64,000 bases of DNA from Platanthera guangdongensis (GCA_039583875.1 CM077151.1:121153047-121217046); one strand, 5' to 3'; shown: positions 35,701 to 46,580, counted from the first letter of the stretch. Translations and numbers: made by a program. The notes: generated from the sequence alone by a model not told the origin.

Positions 35701-37867
35701 TAGCTGCCTGCGTAAGGGAGATTTCCAGTGGACCGCCGCGGCCACTCGAGCATTTGCAGAAATTAAGGACAAGCTGACGTCCGCCCCCGTTCTGCGACTC
35801 CCCGATTTTAGTAGGGCCTTCGAGGTCGCGTGCGATGCATCGGGTGTGGGCATTGGAGGAGTGTTAAGTCAAGAGGGACACCCGGTTTCTTACTTTAGTG
35901 AGAAACTGAATGACGCCAAGCAAAAATACTCGAATTACGATCGAGAATTTTATGCTATTGTCCAGTCTTTGCGGTATTGGAGACACTACCTCCTTCCCCG
36001 TGAGTTTGTGCTATATTCGGATCACCAGGCCCTCCGCTACCTCGACTCCCAGAGGAAGCTGAGTCATCGTCATGCGAAGTGGGTAGAGTATTTACAGGAT
36101 TTCCACTACGTTCTCAAACATCGCGCCGGTGTTGAGAACAAACCCGCCGACGCACTCAGTCGTCGAGTCTCTCTACTTCACACATTGAGGGCCCAGGTGG
36201 ATGGGTTCGAGAGGGTGACTTTGGACTACCCCACTTGTCCAGATTTTGCTGAGATTTACACCGCGTTATCGAGGGACCCTCCGGATCCTGTTGAGGGGTT
36301 TCAGATCATTGATAGGTATTTGTTCCGGGGCTCCCGCTTGTGTGTGCCCAACACCTCATATCGTGACTATTTGGTTTGGGAACTACACGCCGGGGGTGCC
36401 GCCGGACATTTTGGGCGGGATAAGTCGATTGCTCTGGTAGAGGATCGTTTCTATTGGCCGAGTCTAAAGAAAGATGTGGCTCGTATTGTCCGACATTGTC
36501 GTGTATGCCAAACGGCCAAGGGAACGAAGCAGAACACGGGCTTATACACTCCTTTACCCGTTCCCCACCGTCCTTGGGAGGACATTAGTATGGACTTCGT
36601 GCTGGGACTCCCGCGCACCCTGCGGAAACACGATTCTATCTTTGTTGTGGTCGACCGGTTCTCTAAGATGACGCACTTTATTGCATGTAGCAAGACCGCC
36701 GATGCTCCCCGCGTCGCGGCCTTATTTATGAGCGAGGTCTTTAGGCTACACGGTCTCCCAAAGTCCATCGTGTCCGATCGGGACGTGCGGTTCGTTAGTT
36801 ATTTTTGGAAGACGTTGTGGCGGAAAACAGGAACTACTCTTAAGTTCTCATCCGCATACCACCCTCAGACGGACGGTCAAACCGAGGTAGTGAATAGAAG
36901 TTTAGGTAGTCTGCTGAGATGTCTAGTTGGAGAGCACGCCTCTAGTTGGGACTCAGTGCTCCCTATAGCGGAGTTTGCATACAATAGTTCCATCAATAGG
37001 TCGACTGGTATGAGCCCGTTTCAGGTAGTGTCAGGTTATGACCCTAGGAAGCCTATTGATCTTTTACCAGTCCCGACTGAGTCACGTCCTAGTGAGTCTG
37101 CTGAGTCCTTCACACGTCACTTGCATGAGTTGCATGAGTCTATCAGGTGTAAAATCAATTTAAGCAACGAACATTATAAAGAACTGGCAGACAGACATAG
37201 GCGGGAGAAGCATTTTCTGGTTGGCGAACAGGTGATGGTGCGAGTTCGTGCGGAGCGGCTCCCTCAGGGGCCTGCTAAGAAACTGAGCGCCAGGCGAATT
37301 GGGCCCTACACTATTTTGAGGCGGATCGGGTTGAATGCTTACGAGCTGGACATTCCTGCGAGCATGGGCATCCACCCTGTGTTCAATATTGAGGACCTGA
37401 CACCTTACTTTCCACCCCACGAGTACCCTGATCCCTACCTTGGCGGCCCTCCCGGACCTCTACCACCACCCCGTTCTTCCACCACCCAGCCTTCCCTTGA
37501 CTCCCACTTCCCCAGGAGTTCACCACCTGTGGCTTCACCTGTGGCACCACCACCATCACCGGACCACTTCTCCCGAGAGTTGAGGGTCGAGCAGATTACA
37601 GAGATCATTGCACATGAGTTCGTCCCTTCCACTGACGGACCCGTGTGCCGCTACTTGGTTCGCTGGTTTGGACGTTCTTCTTCCGACGATACTTGGATTG
37701 CTGCTGCTGAGCTTGATCAACTCGCTCCCGGACTTCGACTACAGTACGATCGTCTCCATTCATCGGAGATGAAGGCTTTTCAGTCGGGGGGAGTTGATGA
37801 GGGACCATCGGGCGCATCTCGGCGCAAGGCGGGCCCCACCTTCGTATATTCGCGTCGACGGGCTTGA
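32792..37867 (+). CDS. G1 gag-pol polyprotein with chromodomain
   Basis: 1691 codons without interruption. The first ATG in frame is at 32792; the frame is also open upstream from a TTG at 32759, which overlaps the primer site and is an unlikely start. In order: proline- and arginine-rich N-terminus; gag core (about residues 200-370); zinc knuckle CFRCGGRGHVAAHC (422-435); protease AIDSGS (catalytic D515); reverse transcriptase with YFDD (867-870); RNase H (D1015 in CDASGVGIGG); integrase zinc finger (about 1200-1240); integrase D1268, D1329, E1365, spaced as in DD35E enzymes; and a chromodomain with YLVRWFG and DDTWI (about 1599-1655). All catalytic residues seen are intact. The polyprotein would be cut by its own protease. 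Its last 23 residues are encoded inside the 3' LTR. Confidence 0.95.
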   Translation: MLRSGRTFRSMVDPPVTNDRAAGSNSSTATTDFQRLILERFDAMGTQFENVRHDIAAVTRRLDLIEHARDTPSLHDDEIAGDPGEPPRHGQRARDDPPPADRYHREVPVRVPTPPAWRNPEPARGRPPPPREDYRMPRYPGLRDHVPPHDRRDHRRDEYYPPGRRERGPPPARHDYDRDDDPDEYPDPRRGDRGFDITRRIRLDAPTFDGRLDPKAFSDWLLDMDHYFDWYDMSDERCVRLAKMKLVGQAKVYWISVERSLERDGYYPITRWGEMKQRLSEKYLPASYRDQLFEQLQNLRQGTLTVAEYMARFDELVVRSDISEEPIATASRFKAGLRSDLRRELIPHRLETVDQIFQLALEYEQYLRAPSTKQFPSRTDSSTFRKPAPAQTAAATSSPRVTPDLKGKAVATEGQRPGGIQCFRCGGRGHVAAHCPTRSLLIEDEEPDLEGDVEITEEVTATVEEGWESDAERSLEVGVVRRFLHTPRADEDWRRTTIFYTYFPSAGGPCKLAIDSGSCVNIVAQKGLDRMQVKAEPHPHPYRVIWVDKTAIQVTQRCLVPITIASFEDRVWCDVIPMDVAHVLLGRPWLFDRDVTCFGRSNTCVFYDKGRKITISPTQPRERPKGRVEPSTSTIASRPVHILRRSEFLRDSTDAGIMYVVAATMASDCPTPEVSPAMRPLLDEFADIMPEELPDELPPLRDIQHAIDLVPGASLPNLPHYRMNPVEHAELKRQVDELLRKQFIRESLSPCAVPALLTPKKDGSWRMCIDSRAINKITVKYRFPIPRLDDLLDTMSGAQIFSKIDLRSGYHQIRVREGDEWKTAFKTKDGLYEWLVMPFGLSNAPSTFMRVMTQVLRPYMGKFLVVYFDDILIYSHTEPDHLEHLRLLFDILRKEKLFINLKKCSFLSESVHFLGFIISSSGVSVDPEKVQSIREWPVPSTIHEARSFHGLATFYRRFVRGFSSIMAPFTSCLRKGDFQWTAAATRAFAEIKDKLTSAPVLRLPDFSRAFEVACDASGVGIGGVLSQEGHPVSYFSEKLNDAKQKYSNYDREFYAIVQSLRYWRHYLLPREFVLYSDHQALRYLDSQRKLSHRHAKWVEYLQDFHYVLKHRAGVENKPADALSRRVSLLHTLRAQVDGFERVTLDYPTCPDFAEIYTALSRDPPDPVEGFQIIDRYLFRGSRLCVPNTSYRDYLVWELHAGGAAGHFGRDKSIALVEDRFYWPSLKKDVARIVRHCRVCQTAKGTKQNTGLYTPLPVPHRPWEDISMDFVLGLPRTLRKHDSIFVVVDRFSKMTHFIACSKTADAPRVAALFMSEVFRLHGLPKSIVSDRDVRFVSYFWKTLWRKTGTTLKFSSAYHPQTDGQTEVVNRSLGSLLRCLVGEHASSWDSVLPIAEFAYNSSINRSTGMSPFQVVSGYDPRKPIDLLPVPTESRPSESAESFTRHLHELHESIRCKINLSNEHYKELADRHRREKHFLVGEQVMVRVRAERLPQGPAKKLSARRIGPYTILRRIGLNAYELDIPASMGIHPVFNIEDLTPYFPPHEYPDPYLGGPPGPLPPPRSSTTQPSLDSHFPRSSPPVASPVAPPPSPDHFSRELRVEQITEIIAHEFVPSTDGPVCRYLVRWFGRSSSDDTWIAAAELDQLAPGLRLQYDRLHSSEMKAFQSGGVDEGPSGASRRKAGPTFVYSRRRA
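37786..37793 (+). other. Polypurine tract of G1, inside the reading frame
   Basis: GGGGGGAG lies one base before the 3' LTR. It is translated as part of the polyprotein. Confidence 0.8.
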
Positions 37868-38989
37868 TCGGACCGGCGATCCGCCACCGCGGATGTGTCC
37901 GGCTCGTCGTTTCGACTCAGTTTCATATATGACATTTTATATTTTGGATTTTATTTCATGTACTTATGGGATCGGAACCGCCGGCCAATCATAGCCGTCG
38001 ATTCCGGTTGCCCTATTTCCATTCTCCTATAAATATATGTGTTAGGGCTGCAGGAAGGGTATTGCTGAAATTAGGAGAAGGCTTCTTCCTCATTTCCGGT
38101 GGTCATTCCGCGGTGCCGACGCCGTGGAGCCCTTGGTGCCGATTCCTTGGGTAAGGTTCCTTGTTTATCTTGTCTTGAATCCCTACATCTGATTTCCCCT
38201 CTCCGATTTCCCACCGCCAAACCCTCACAACCAGCCGCCCACCTACAGCCGCACCCCTACCGGCAACTACAGCCGGCAGCCATCTCCTCCCGCTAATCCC
38301 CCACCGCCGCATCCTCTTTTCCCCCCCTTCCTAGCCCTCACCCCCCTCCAAGCTGCTGCCGCCATACCCCCATACAGCAGCCGCCAGCCCACCCTCACCG
38401 GATCTGGACAGATCCGACCAGATCTGTCCAGATCGGGACTGGATCTAGCCGGATCCAGTCCAGCGCCCAGCCAGCCCACTAAATCTGCCCTTCTACCTCC
38501 TTCCTCACGTGGATCCACCTTCCCCGTACCCGATCTCGCCTCCACACCACCCGGAAGTCCACCTAAGCCTCCGAAAATTTCAGATCTACATATTTCCTGC
38601 AGCCCGAGTTTTAATTCAGCGCTTTATACTTGTTATGTGGATTTTATTGTTGATGGTCTAATATATATATTGTGCACGTTGTGGATCTTGTGTTCGACGG
38701 AATTATAGCACGTTATTTTCGCCCGTGAATCTCTTGCATTGCAGGACGCTTCATTCGCCGCACGCTTAAATTAGCCCTCCGTGCGGAGGAACGCTATTGC
38801 CTTAAATTGCTGAATAGAAATCGTTTCTCTTGCTCAAAATGCATGCATTGATTTATATGTTGAATTGTTGCTTAAATTAATTTAACGCCTGATTAATTTC
38901 TTCTCACATATAGTCATCGGTTAGGTGAGTCCATTCCCACGTCACTAGCAAGCGTTTTAGGAGTTCACTCCATACCCTACCCTACATCA
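37795..38989 (+). repeat. 3' LTR of G1
   Basis: 1195 bases, almost identical to the 5' LTR. The polyprotein stop codon is at 37865-37867, within it. Confidence 0.95.
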
Positions 38990-38994
38990 AAACC
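38990..38994. other. Right target-site duplication of G1
   Basis: AAACC, identical to 31560-31564. Confidence 0.95.
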
Positions 38995-40829
38995 TCAATC
39001 GTGTAATATCTCAAAAATTTCACCTTCTTAAATTTAGGTTGGCCTAGATTTTCTTTGCGTAATTATCATTTCCAGTATATGCCTCCTTACGAATTTTTTC
39101 TCGTGTCCTATTGATAAGACTGAGATTACTAAACCCGTATTAATCCATTTATTTATTCTAAGTTTAGTTACATGATCAACATCAGTTTTGACGCGTTTGT
39201 TACTCAAACATAATTTAGACGAATATAAGAGGTACATTAATATTTAATGGTGGTATTTTTAAAAATTTGTGAAACCTACTTTACACTCATAAGAGTGATA
39301 CAATTTAGGTTAGTCGAGGTTGGTGGGGTTACCATGCGTCTTCTTCACCTACTAAATTTTTGTCCCTCTCTGGCAAGGCATCTAGGGAAATAAATAGAAG
39401 GCCCAAGATTAGGGAATTCCTTTCGCCGATTGGAGAGTCTGTATTAATCTTCTCTCTTGCCGTGAGCATCGACGTGTACCTTTGCACATCTGCCTGTAGG
39501 ATTTCAAGCATCCCGCCTCCTGACGGGAAACACTCCCTCTCATGTCGACGATAGCTTGCACAGGAAGCCGCCTCACTTCCTATGGCTTCAAGTCTTCCAG
39601 GTCGACGATCCAAATCTTTTTTCTGTCGTTACCAACAACCTTCTTCGGGTTTTTTGAGGGGAAACAAGGTTGACGATTTGTCTATTCCTAGATCATTCCT
39701 CCTATTGTCGGTTTCTTAGGGCAAAGTAATACCTGCATTCCTCTTTCAGATATCCTTCTCATTCTTTTTCCTATTTTATTGGAGATTCTACTTAGGGTTC
39801 AGTTGTTTGAATACGATATGACGCATATGTTAGTTATTTGTCCTTCCAGGTTTTAGGAAAAAAACAACGCCTTAAGTGGATTTGCATGGATTGATAATTT
39901 TGGATCAGAGAAGGAGAAGTGTTATGTTGTTAGTTGAGAAAGAATTTTCTGTATTCGCTGTGGAACTTGAAAATTATACCTCCGCATTGCGTCTTAGCGT
40001 TTCATCGCCGGGGTAGGACATTTGATAAATTTATGATCGTCAATTTAAGATTGCGCTTTTTATGATGTGGAGGTCCAACCTTTTGCATCCTCCAGCTATT
40101 GCCAGATCACTGAAATCGATCTTCGCTTGCACAACATTCATTTCTCCAACCTTCTTAAACACTTAATTTAGCTTAAATGAGTTTGAGTTGGTCAACCTTC
40201 CCTTTTACTTTAATAACAATTATTTTTTTCCTTCTCCATTTATGATTTTATTGTATCGTTTAGAGAAACCTTGGAAGAAGAAGCATATTCTTAGGTGGTA
40301 GATCTGAAAGGTCGTTGCTTGGTTTTAGAGTAAATTAGAGGAGTCATACTTGCATGTCATATTTATGAATGTCAAAACACTGGGGTAAGAAATTCGATTT
40401 CTTTTGACTGAATATATCACATAGTTCCGATTATGTATTTTCCCTTATGTGTTGTGCAATATTATATAGGAATATGATTCAAATATGAAATTTTGTATAA
40501 CACTTTACATATTGATGAGAATTGTGTATCATAATTTTATCATCTTGTCATGATATAACAAACAGCGAATATTACAATTTAATTTTTTTTTACTTCTCTT
40601 TCATTAGATATATCCCACAGATAAATATGTATTGTTCCATTCATGCAATCTACCTTAGTCTGCTACAAATTTTTGCAACCAGGACACATCGTTCCATTTT
40701 GCCCAGGATCCACGAGCAATCGGGTAATACTTTCTAAATATTGTATTCGCCGTAGATCTAACCAGTGCCTTCATATTCTAACATTCATGTTTACGACCTT
40801 TTACTCACTCAAAGTTTGAAGTTGGCGAT
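38995..40829 (+). other. Probable 5' LTR and leader of gypsy element T2
   Basis: Non-coding. The string TGTAATATCTCAAAAATTTC at about 39003 resembles the start of Tekay/Del LTRs, and T2 gag begins near 40830. No primer site or matching 3' LTR was recognised, so the boundaries are uncertain. Confidence 0.35.
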
Positions 40830-41450
40830 CCGAGTAGGAGTGATAAAGGAAAAGTGGTGATGAATGCCAACCCAAAGCCGGCTCCAGGACGAGGTCTAGT
40901 ACAATCTAAAGCCTATGAACTTGGCCATTAGGAGGCTATAGAATAGGAGGATGTGATTACATGTATAGATATGTTGACTTAAATCGTTAAATTTTCCCTT
41001 ACAGTAACACAACTAAATTGACACTAACATGCATTTAGATATACTCATAATTCAAATTGTACCCTCCATTGTTTTCTTTAACACTAGTGCATCACAATCG
41101 TTCATAGCCAAATCTTTGCGCATAGACTCGACTTAAAAATCCTTCCATGTATGATATTGTTGGATGTCATGATGCCTAACGGTTCAACTATGCAAATCAG
41201 TCACAAGTGTAGGACTCCATTGTTGATCGGAGAATTTGAAGTCATCATCGAGGCGTCCCTCTGAGCTATTGCTGAATTTGAATTGATTTCAGGTATGAAC
41301 TGGCTGTCTGATGTAAATGCTAAGATAGAATGCAAGAAACATGATGCTCAATTAGAAGGACCCGACCAGTCCCTTATCATTTTTCGTGGTATGAAAGAAG
41401 TTCTCAAGACCTCCAAAGTGAGGAGAGGAATAATTATGACACCTTGACAT
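40830..41450 (+). pseudogene. Tekay/Del-like element T2: gag end and protease
   Basis: The gag tail reads GRGLVQSKAYELGH near 40890. The protease region near 41080-41110 reads NTSASQSFIA, where the family has D-T-G-A-S-H-S-F-I, so the catalytic D and G are lost. Near 41290-41370, GMNWLSDVNAKIECKKHDA is the conserved downstream protease segment. Multiple frame breaks occur. The reverse transcriptase that should follow is missing or replaced by the inverted G3 LTR. Confidence 0.7.
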
Positions 41451-41502
41451 AATGAAAAACCTATAGACTCTATGAATGTGTATTGAAAAGTGCACCCAAT
41501 CT

Positions 41503-41515
41503 GGATCTAATACCA
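41503..41515 (-). other. Degenerate primer site of G3
   Basis: The minus strand reads TGGTATTAGATCC, two bases after the G3 LTR end, with about 50 bases of leader-like sequence beyond it. Confidence 0.6.
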
Positions 41516-41517
41516 AT

Positions 41518-42958
41518 TGACACAGGGGGAATCTATAGGAGGCGGGAAAATGATGACCTAACCCTACATGCTATGCAAATCCGACGATTAAATCACAATT
41601 AGATAATAATTAAAACATTCCACGCGAATAATTTACAGCAAGCCATAATAATTTATTAAGGCAAAATAAGCTGAGGCTTTCCTCCACGTGAAAGGCCAAA
41701 GCTAGAGCGCGCGGCGAATAGATCTTGCAAATCACGATAATTATCTAACAAACAAATACCATACAAGAGATTTACAACAAACATAAGATCCAATCTAATA
41801 TAAGTATGCTGAAAATAATAATTCAGTATAACAAAATCTCATCTAATAGTGGGTTGACCAAGACACTGAAGAATTCAGAGCCGGAGATGCGTGTATGACG
41901 ATCCGAGGTGGAACCAGCGACATGAAAAGCGATGTAGGTGGCTTTCCTCGACGGTGGAAGGTGGAAACATGCCGAAAATGAGTAGATCCGACGACGTAGG
42001 GGTGGATCCCGATGAGAAAAGGATGGATCCGATGTTTGGCGTCGGAACCGGGCTAGGGGATGAGGGGTGAATGAGGGAAAAGTGCTGATCGGGACTGGTT
42101 TGTCCAGATATGGACAAACCCAATAGGGATGGCTATGAAGGTGAATCCACATGGTAGGGGAGGCTTGGCGGTAAAGGGGAGGGGCCTAGGGCTGAGCGGT
42201 TGTGATGTAAAGGAGGCCCCTAGGCCAGCGGCTGCTGTAGTGGGGAGAAAGGGGGCTGGCAGCGCTGATGGAAGAGGACGACTGGCGGCCTGGTGGGGGT
42301 GGATGGAAACATAGTTGTCAGGATGGCGATCCAGATCATTGGATTTTACGATCCTACGATCCAGATTTTGCAAATCGATCTAGATTTTGTAAAGCAATCT
42401 TCAATCCAATCCTATCATCTGATCCGATCCAATCTTGAAACGATTTCATCTAGGATCTCGATCCTGACAACCATGGCCGGAAAGGAGAAGGTGGCAGTTG
42501 GGAGGTGAGGAAACTTCGAAGGGAAAGGCTGATGGGCCGGCAACTGCAGAGGGATAGACGACAGCAGACGGCTGAAATAAGAGGGGAAAAAACTTAGGAA
42601 GTGAATAGTAAATTTCATTAGCTAACGGTAGAAGTCAATAGAAAAGGGAATTTTGTAGACAACCATATGTGGGCTATTTTGGGGCATCTTGGTCGGTTGA
42701 AAGGGGGGTTTGGAGGGGGAGAAGAGGGTTAGAGTTAGGGTAAACCTTGGGGAGGGAGATACAAGCCTTGGAGTTGTCACCTAGGGTTCCACGAAGTCGG
42801 CATCATGGGATGATTGCGGGAATCCGAGAATAACTTTCTCCAAATTCCGCAATAAGTAAATCAACCCACTACCTATTTATTTATAATAAAATAAAGGCTA
42901 GGGCATCCCACCTTCAACGATTATGATTGACCGGAGGTGGTGCCACCTAAATACATCA
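41518..42958 (-). repeat. G3: Galadriel-like LTR in minus orientation
   Basis: On the minus strand the segment starts TGATGTATTTAGG and ends CTGTGTCA. It contains CCGGTCAATCATAATCG, matching CCGGCCAATCATAGCCG of the G1 LTR, followed at the same distance by a TATA-like ATTATAAATAAATAGG. The 3' part also parallels G1 (ACGTGGAGGAAAGC against GTGCGGAGGAACGC). It is a diverged relative, about 1.44 kb including a 158-bp foldback element. Only a short leader survives after the primer site. It interrupts T2 between protease and RNase H. Confidence 0.65.
42314..42471. mobile_element. Small foldback element (MITE-like)
   Basis: 158 bases with inverted ends GTTGTCAGGATGGCGATCC and the complement of GTTGTCAGGATCGAGATCC (2 differences). 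The interior is rich in GATCC and TTTGT repeats. A target duplication is unclear (CATA on the left, CATG on the right). No coding capacity. Confidence 0.55.
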
Positions 42959-43019
42959 AAATACAATGCAAACTAATGAAGTAATATATCAAATCGATTC
43001 GCAGCGCGAATCCAGATAC

Positions 43020-44830
43020 ATCTGTGGAGTCGGATCATTGATTCGTGTACGCCATATATGACAAGTCGCCAATTGTCCCCAAACAGGCTCAAAACTCGTC
43101 ATCCACTGCAAGTACTCGTCTATGTTTTGTATCAATATCTTTGATTAACAAGAACTCAATATGAGACTGCGTAGGTGAATAATGTTCATTTCAAATTATT
43201 ATGTGGATATCCAGTATCACCCGGGAAAAGAAATTGTGGTAGCAGATGCTCTCAGTAGAATGGGTTCGAACTATTCGATCATTACTCAGCAGGACGACTT
43301 AGTGCAAGTTGTAAAGAGACTAGAGATCAATGTGATATCGGACACCAGTATTAGTTCTGCAAGCCTATGTCGGATAGAGATCAAGTGTGACATTAAGGAT
43401 AGAATTAGATACACCTTGCCTTAAGATCCAAAGACGACAAAAAATTGAGAATTGACTCAGTAGCGGCAGAAGGAGAACTTTTTGTTTTAGAAGGGTTTAC
43501 TGCTACATAAAGGAAGAGTGTGCGTCCCAGATGTCAGCCACCTTCATAAGGACATCCTTGTTGAGACTCATAATTCCATGTAATCTATACATCTTGGCAG
43601 CATGAAGATGTATGTAGACCTTAAGAAGTAAGTTTGGTGGCCAGAGTTGAAGAATGATGCTGCAATGTATATTGGAAGATGTGAAACTTGGAAGTTAGTT
43701 AAAGTTGAAATGATTCTTTATGGGTCAAAGTGGATCTTCTTTCTAAGGTTGCTCACTTCATTCAAACTAAGAGGACAGATTAGGGTTCGAGATTGGCTCA
43801 ATTATACGTAGATGAGATAGTCTGACTGTATCGTGTTCCGAAGACTATCATTTTAGACAGAGATGACAGATTTGTCTCTAAGGATTGAAAATATGTTCAA
43901 GAATGTTTGGGCACGAAGTTAAAGTCTAGTACAACTTTCCACCCTTAGACAGATGGACAAACAGAGCGCATGAATAGAATTATGAAAGATTTGCTTTGTA
44001 TGTGTATTTTATATTTTGGAGGTAGGTGAGAGAAACATGTCACCTTAGTAGAGTTCTCATATAATAACAATGTTTCAGACAAGTATTGAGATGACTCACT
44101 TCAAGGTTCTTTATAGAAGATATTATTGGACACCTTTATGTTAGTCTGAAAGTGTAGAGAGAACTTCCAATAAAAAATCATTGATTTATAAGACCACAAC
44201 CCGAATAAGACTCATGTAGGTGCGCTTGAAGATATCCTAATACAGGCAACCCAAGTATTACGATCAACAATACAGAACTGTAGAATTCAACGTTGCAGAT
44301 TATGTTTATTTGAAGGTCAGACCTGTAAAGGTGATTTCTAGAATCAAATAGATGAAGAAATAGAGTCCTAGATTCATTGGTTCGTTCGAAGTACTTTAAC
44401 ACATTGGTGAGGTTGCATACATGTTAGCCTTACCTGAGGAAATGAGTGTATTACATAACGTATCCCACGTATCCTATTTTAGGAGAGTCGTTAGAGGTCC
44501 TAATCAGGTGATCAGTACTGAGGTTGCACTAGTCGAATCGAATTTTAGCATCAGTATAAAGCCAGTCAGGATTATAGATTTAAGGATTTAGAAGTTGAAG
44601 AACAGAGAGGCCCGCTTTGTAAAAGTCCTTTGTATAAACTATGGTTATCCAGAGTATACATGGAAAAAAGACGATAAACTTCAGAGCAAAGAGAATTATG
44701 CATTCCTTTTTAACCCAATTATATTAGTAATTTTCGAGGAAAAAAATTTATTAAGAGGGAAAATTAGTAACATCTGTAAATCTCAACTATAAAAATGATC
44801 TTTATTTCAGGATTGCAGCCCGTAAAATTC
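43020..44830 (+). pseudogene. Element T2: RNase H tail, integrase and C-terminus
   Basis: The RNase H tail contains QYHPGKEIVVADALSRMG (43205-43265). The integrase zinc-finger region follows (near 43510-43720), then core scraps (DRDDRF-like sequence near 43860, TDGQ-like near 43950), and a C-terminal SYFRRVVRGPNQVISTE pattern near 44475-44530. That pattern is very close to YLKEVFKDPNQVISTE in T1. Stops and frameshifts are frequent. Tekay/Del-like by its C-terminal pattern. T1 and T2 are therefore related copies in opposite orientations. Confidence 0.7.
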
Positions 44831-45632
44831 GTGAACGTTGCCATCGAACCATGGTAAAATAAAATAAAATAATATATTACTTATTATTCTTCATCTTGAT
44901 TCAAATTCCGAAGGACTGTAGAGCACTAAATTTGATGATTTTAAATGTGAGGGCGGGATTGGTATCTTAAGTGGGAAGACTTAATTTCCCCCTTAAAATC
45001 CCCTATTAAAATCGCGAGTCACGGTTTATTCCTTTCCCTCATGGCAAAATCAAAACTAACTCCGCTCTTTCTCTTAGCCACAAGCCATAGAAGACCTCGA
45101 TATTGAGCCCTTAGCAGTCCCCCGCCAACTTCTCACGTAGGAACTGTTGACAATCAATGCCCTAGGGATCAATGACCTCCTCTCCCCCTTTACTCTCGTC
45201 TGAAGCCACCACCGACTCTCCCCTGCGGCTCTCAGTGACTCGTCGACCAGACAGATTGTGTTCTGGCTTGCGTTCAACCCTCTGCAGTCATCGTTTTGAT
45301 CATTGAAATCTTAAACTTTCAGTCTACCGATCCTTCTCTTAGTTTTATGGCTTTTCCTTCCATGGTAATTTTCAGTCAAAGCAGGGTTTCATTTTTCCTT
45401 CTTCTGGAGTTCCGACCGCCCCTTTGTGAGATCTGAGACTTCCTTCAACTGTTGGGTATATAAAAATCAATTCCTTTGCATACTAAAGTTCTTCTGCCAA
45501 AGGGGTAACTGTTTTCCCATTCTCTTGCATCACCTTTTGGCTTCTCCCTTTGTAGGGAATGTTGTTTTTTACGTCGTGCTTAATCCTAGAGGAGGGAGAT
45601 TCTCAATCGTTCTAATTTAAATGGGTTGTTTC
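44831..45632. other. Unassigned non-coding sequence
   Basis: Probably the 3' LTR of T2 or an unrelated repeat. 45040-45300 is C-rich like a transcribed LTR leader. No boundaries were found and no gene is supported. Confidence 0.3.
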
Positions 45633-45715
45633 TGTTAGATAATATTAGGGAAAAAGATGTAAAAGCCCATTAGTGTGATCTATTTGTAAGCCCACTTGAC
45701 TCTCTTGTTTAGTCT
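45633..45715 (+). repeat. Copia element C1: 5' LTR, left part
   Basis: It starts TGTTAGATAATATTAGG and continues, after the G2 insertion, at 49225-49330 for a total of 189 bases. Its minus-strand relative at 61954-62137 has the same start and the same GTAAAAGCCCAT block. Confidence 0.85.
45711..45715. other. Left target-site duplication of G2
   Basis: AGTCT, repeated exactly at 49220-49224. Confidence 0.9.
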
Positions 45716-46099
45716 TGATGTCATCCTGTCGCCGACACGTTAGTGCCGTCTCGTCACGTGCCGTCTCGTCTTTATTTACTTTTGATATTGTCGCAGTTAT
45801 GCTCTTGTATTGTCATTTATTTATTTCCTGTCTTGTACGTTTATGTTTAAATTTCCTGTTTTGTGACCCGGCGCGTGAGACTGACCGCATCACGTGACCC
45901 TGAGTGGATCGGTCCGGTTTGGAATGTGTGGGCGAGTCGTATTGTTATTTGTCTTTCATAAAATAATCTTGCTGAAATAATCTCTTGTCAAATTGAGGGG
46001 AAAAGAGGAGAGGCTTATAAATATCCTTCTAATTGAAAAAAAACCCTAGACAGCGAAGGAAATACCGAGATATCGAGTATTCTCTCTCGGTGGAATCCC
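45716..46099 (+). repeat. G2 5' LTR, left part in normal orientation
   Basis: Aligns with 48175-48545 of the 3' LTR, ending at GTGGAATCCC in both. A 10-base deletion/insertion near 45845 distinguishes the copies. Confidence 0.9.
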
Positions 46100-46116
46100 A
46101 GCAGCCACACCAAATT

Positions 46117-46580
46117 GATGCAAACAATGGCTTCGAAATTCCTAAGTCTACCAATAGCTTAACGGGGCACAAATTAAATTGTGTAGAACGTTTCCAACAC
46201 AAAAAAATGAACAAGCGGCGAGGAATGCTTAGGGCGAGCGCATGCTAGTCAAGGATGAAACAATCTTGCTGAAAGTTATCATAATAAACGCTAGTAAAAT
46301 AAAGATTGAGGGAAGGAGAAAGGAGAGATCTCACCGAGGGCTTTCCCTCAATAGCTTTGTCGATCCTTCACGATTCGGTCGCAGCAGGTAAATGGAGAAG
46401 TGGATGGAGGATGCCTCGGATGGCTGGAGGAAGGTGGTTGGATGGAAGAAAGTTGCTGGATGGTTGTTGGAGGTAGGGCGCTGGATGGTGGAAGGTTGCT
46501 GGATGGTTGTTGGAGGTAGGGCGCTGGATGGTGGAAGGTTGCGGGAGGGTTGTCGGTGCGGTGGGCGTAAGTGTGATGCG
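46117..46580 (-). repeat. G2 5' LTR, right part inverted
   Basis: Reverse complement of about 48752-49219. It begins at the LTR terminus (TGATGCAAACAATGGC) and ends at GTGTGATGCGG. About 205 bases of LTR (48546-48751) are missing. The 17 bases at 46100-46116 are not LTR and may come from the leader next to the LTR. Confidence 0.9.

Larger units (their letters stand above)
31565..38989 (+). mobile_element. G1: intact Galadriel/CRM-type chromovirus
   Basis: A complete 7425-bp Ty3/gypsy element with LTRs of 1193 and 1195 bases, a perfect 5-bp target duplication, a primer site, a polypurine tract and one uninterrupted gag-pol frame with a C-terminal chromodomain. By eye the LTRs differ at only two substitutions and two C-run length changes, so insertion was recent. 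Everything needed for autonomous transposition appears present. The lineage call rests on the reverse transcriptase and integrase motif strings, which suit the Galadriel and CRM branches better than Tekay or Reina. The two branches were not separated by phylogeny. Confidence 0.93.
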
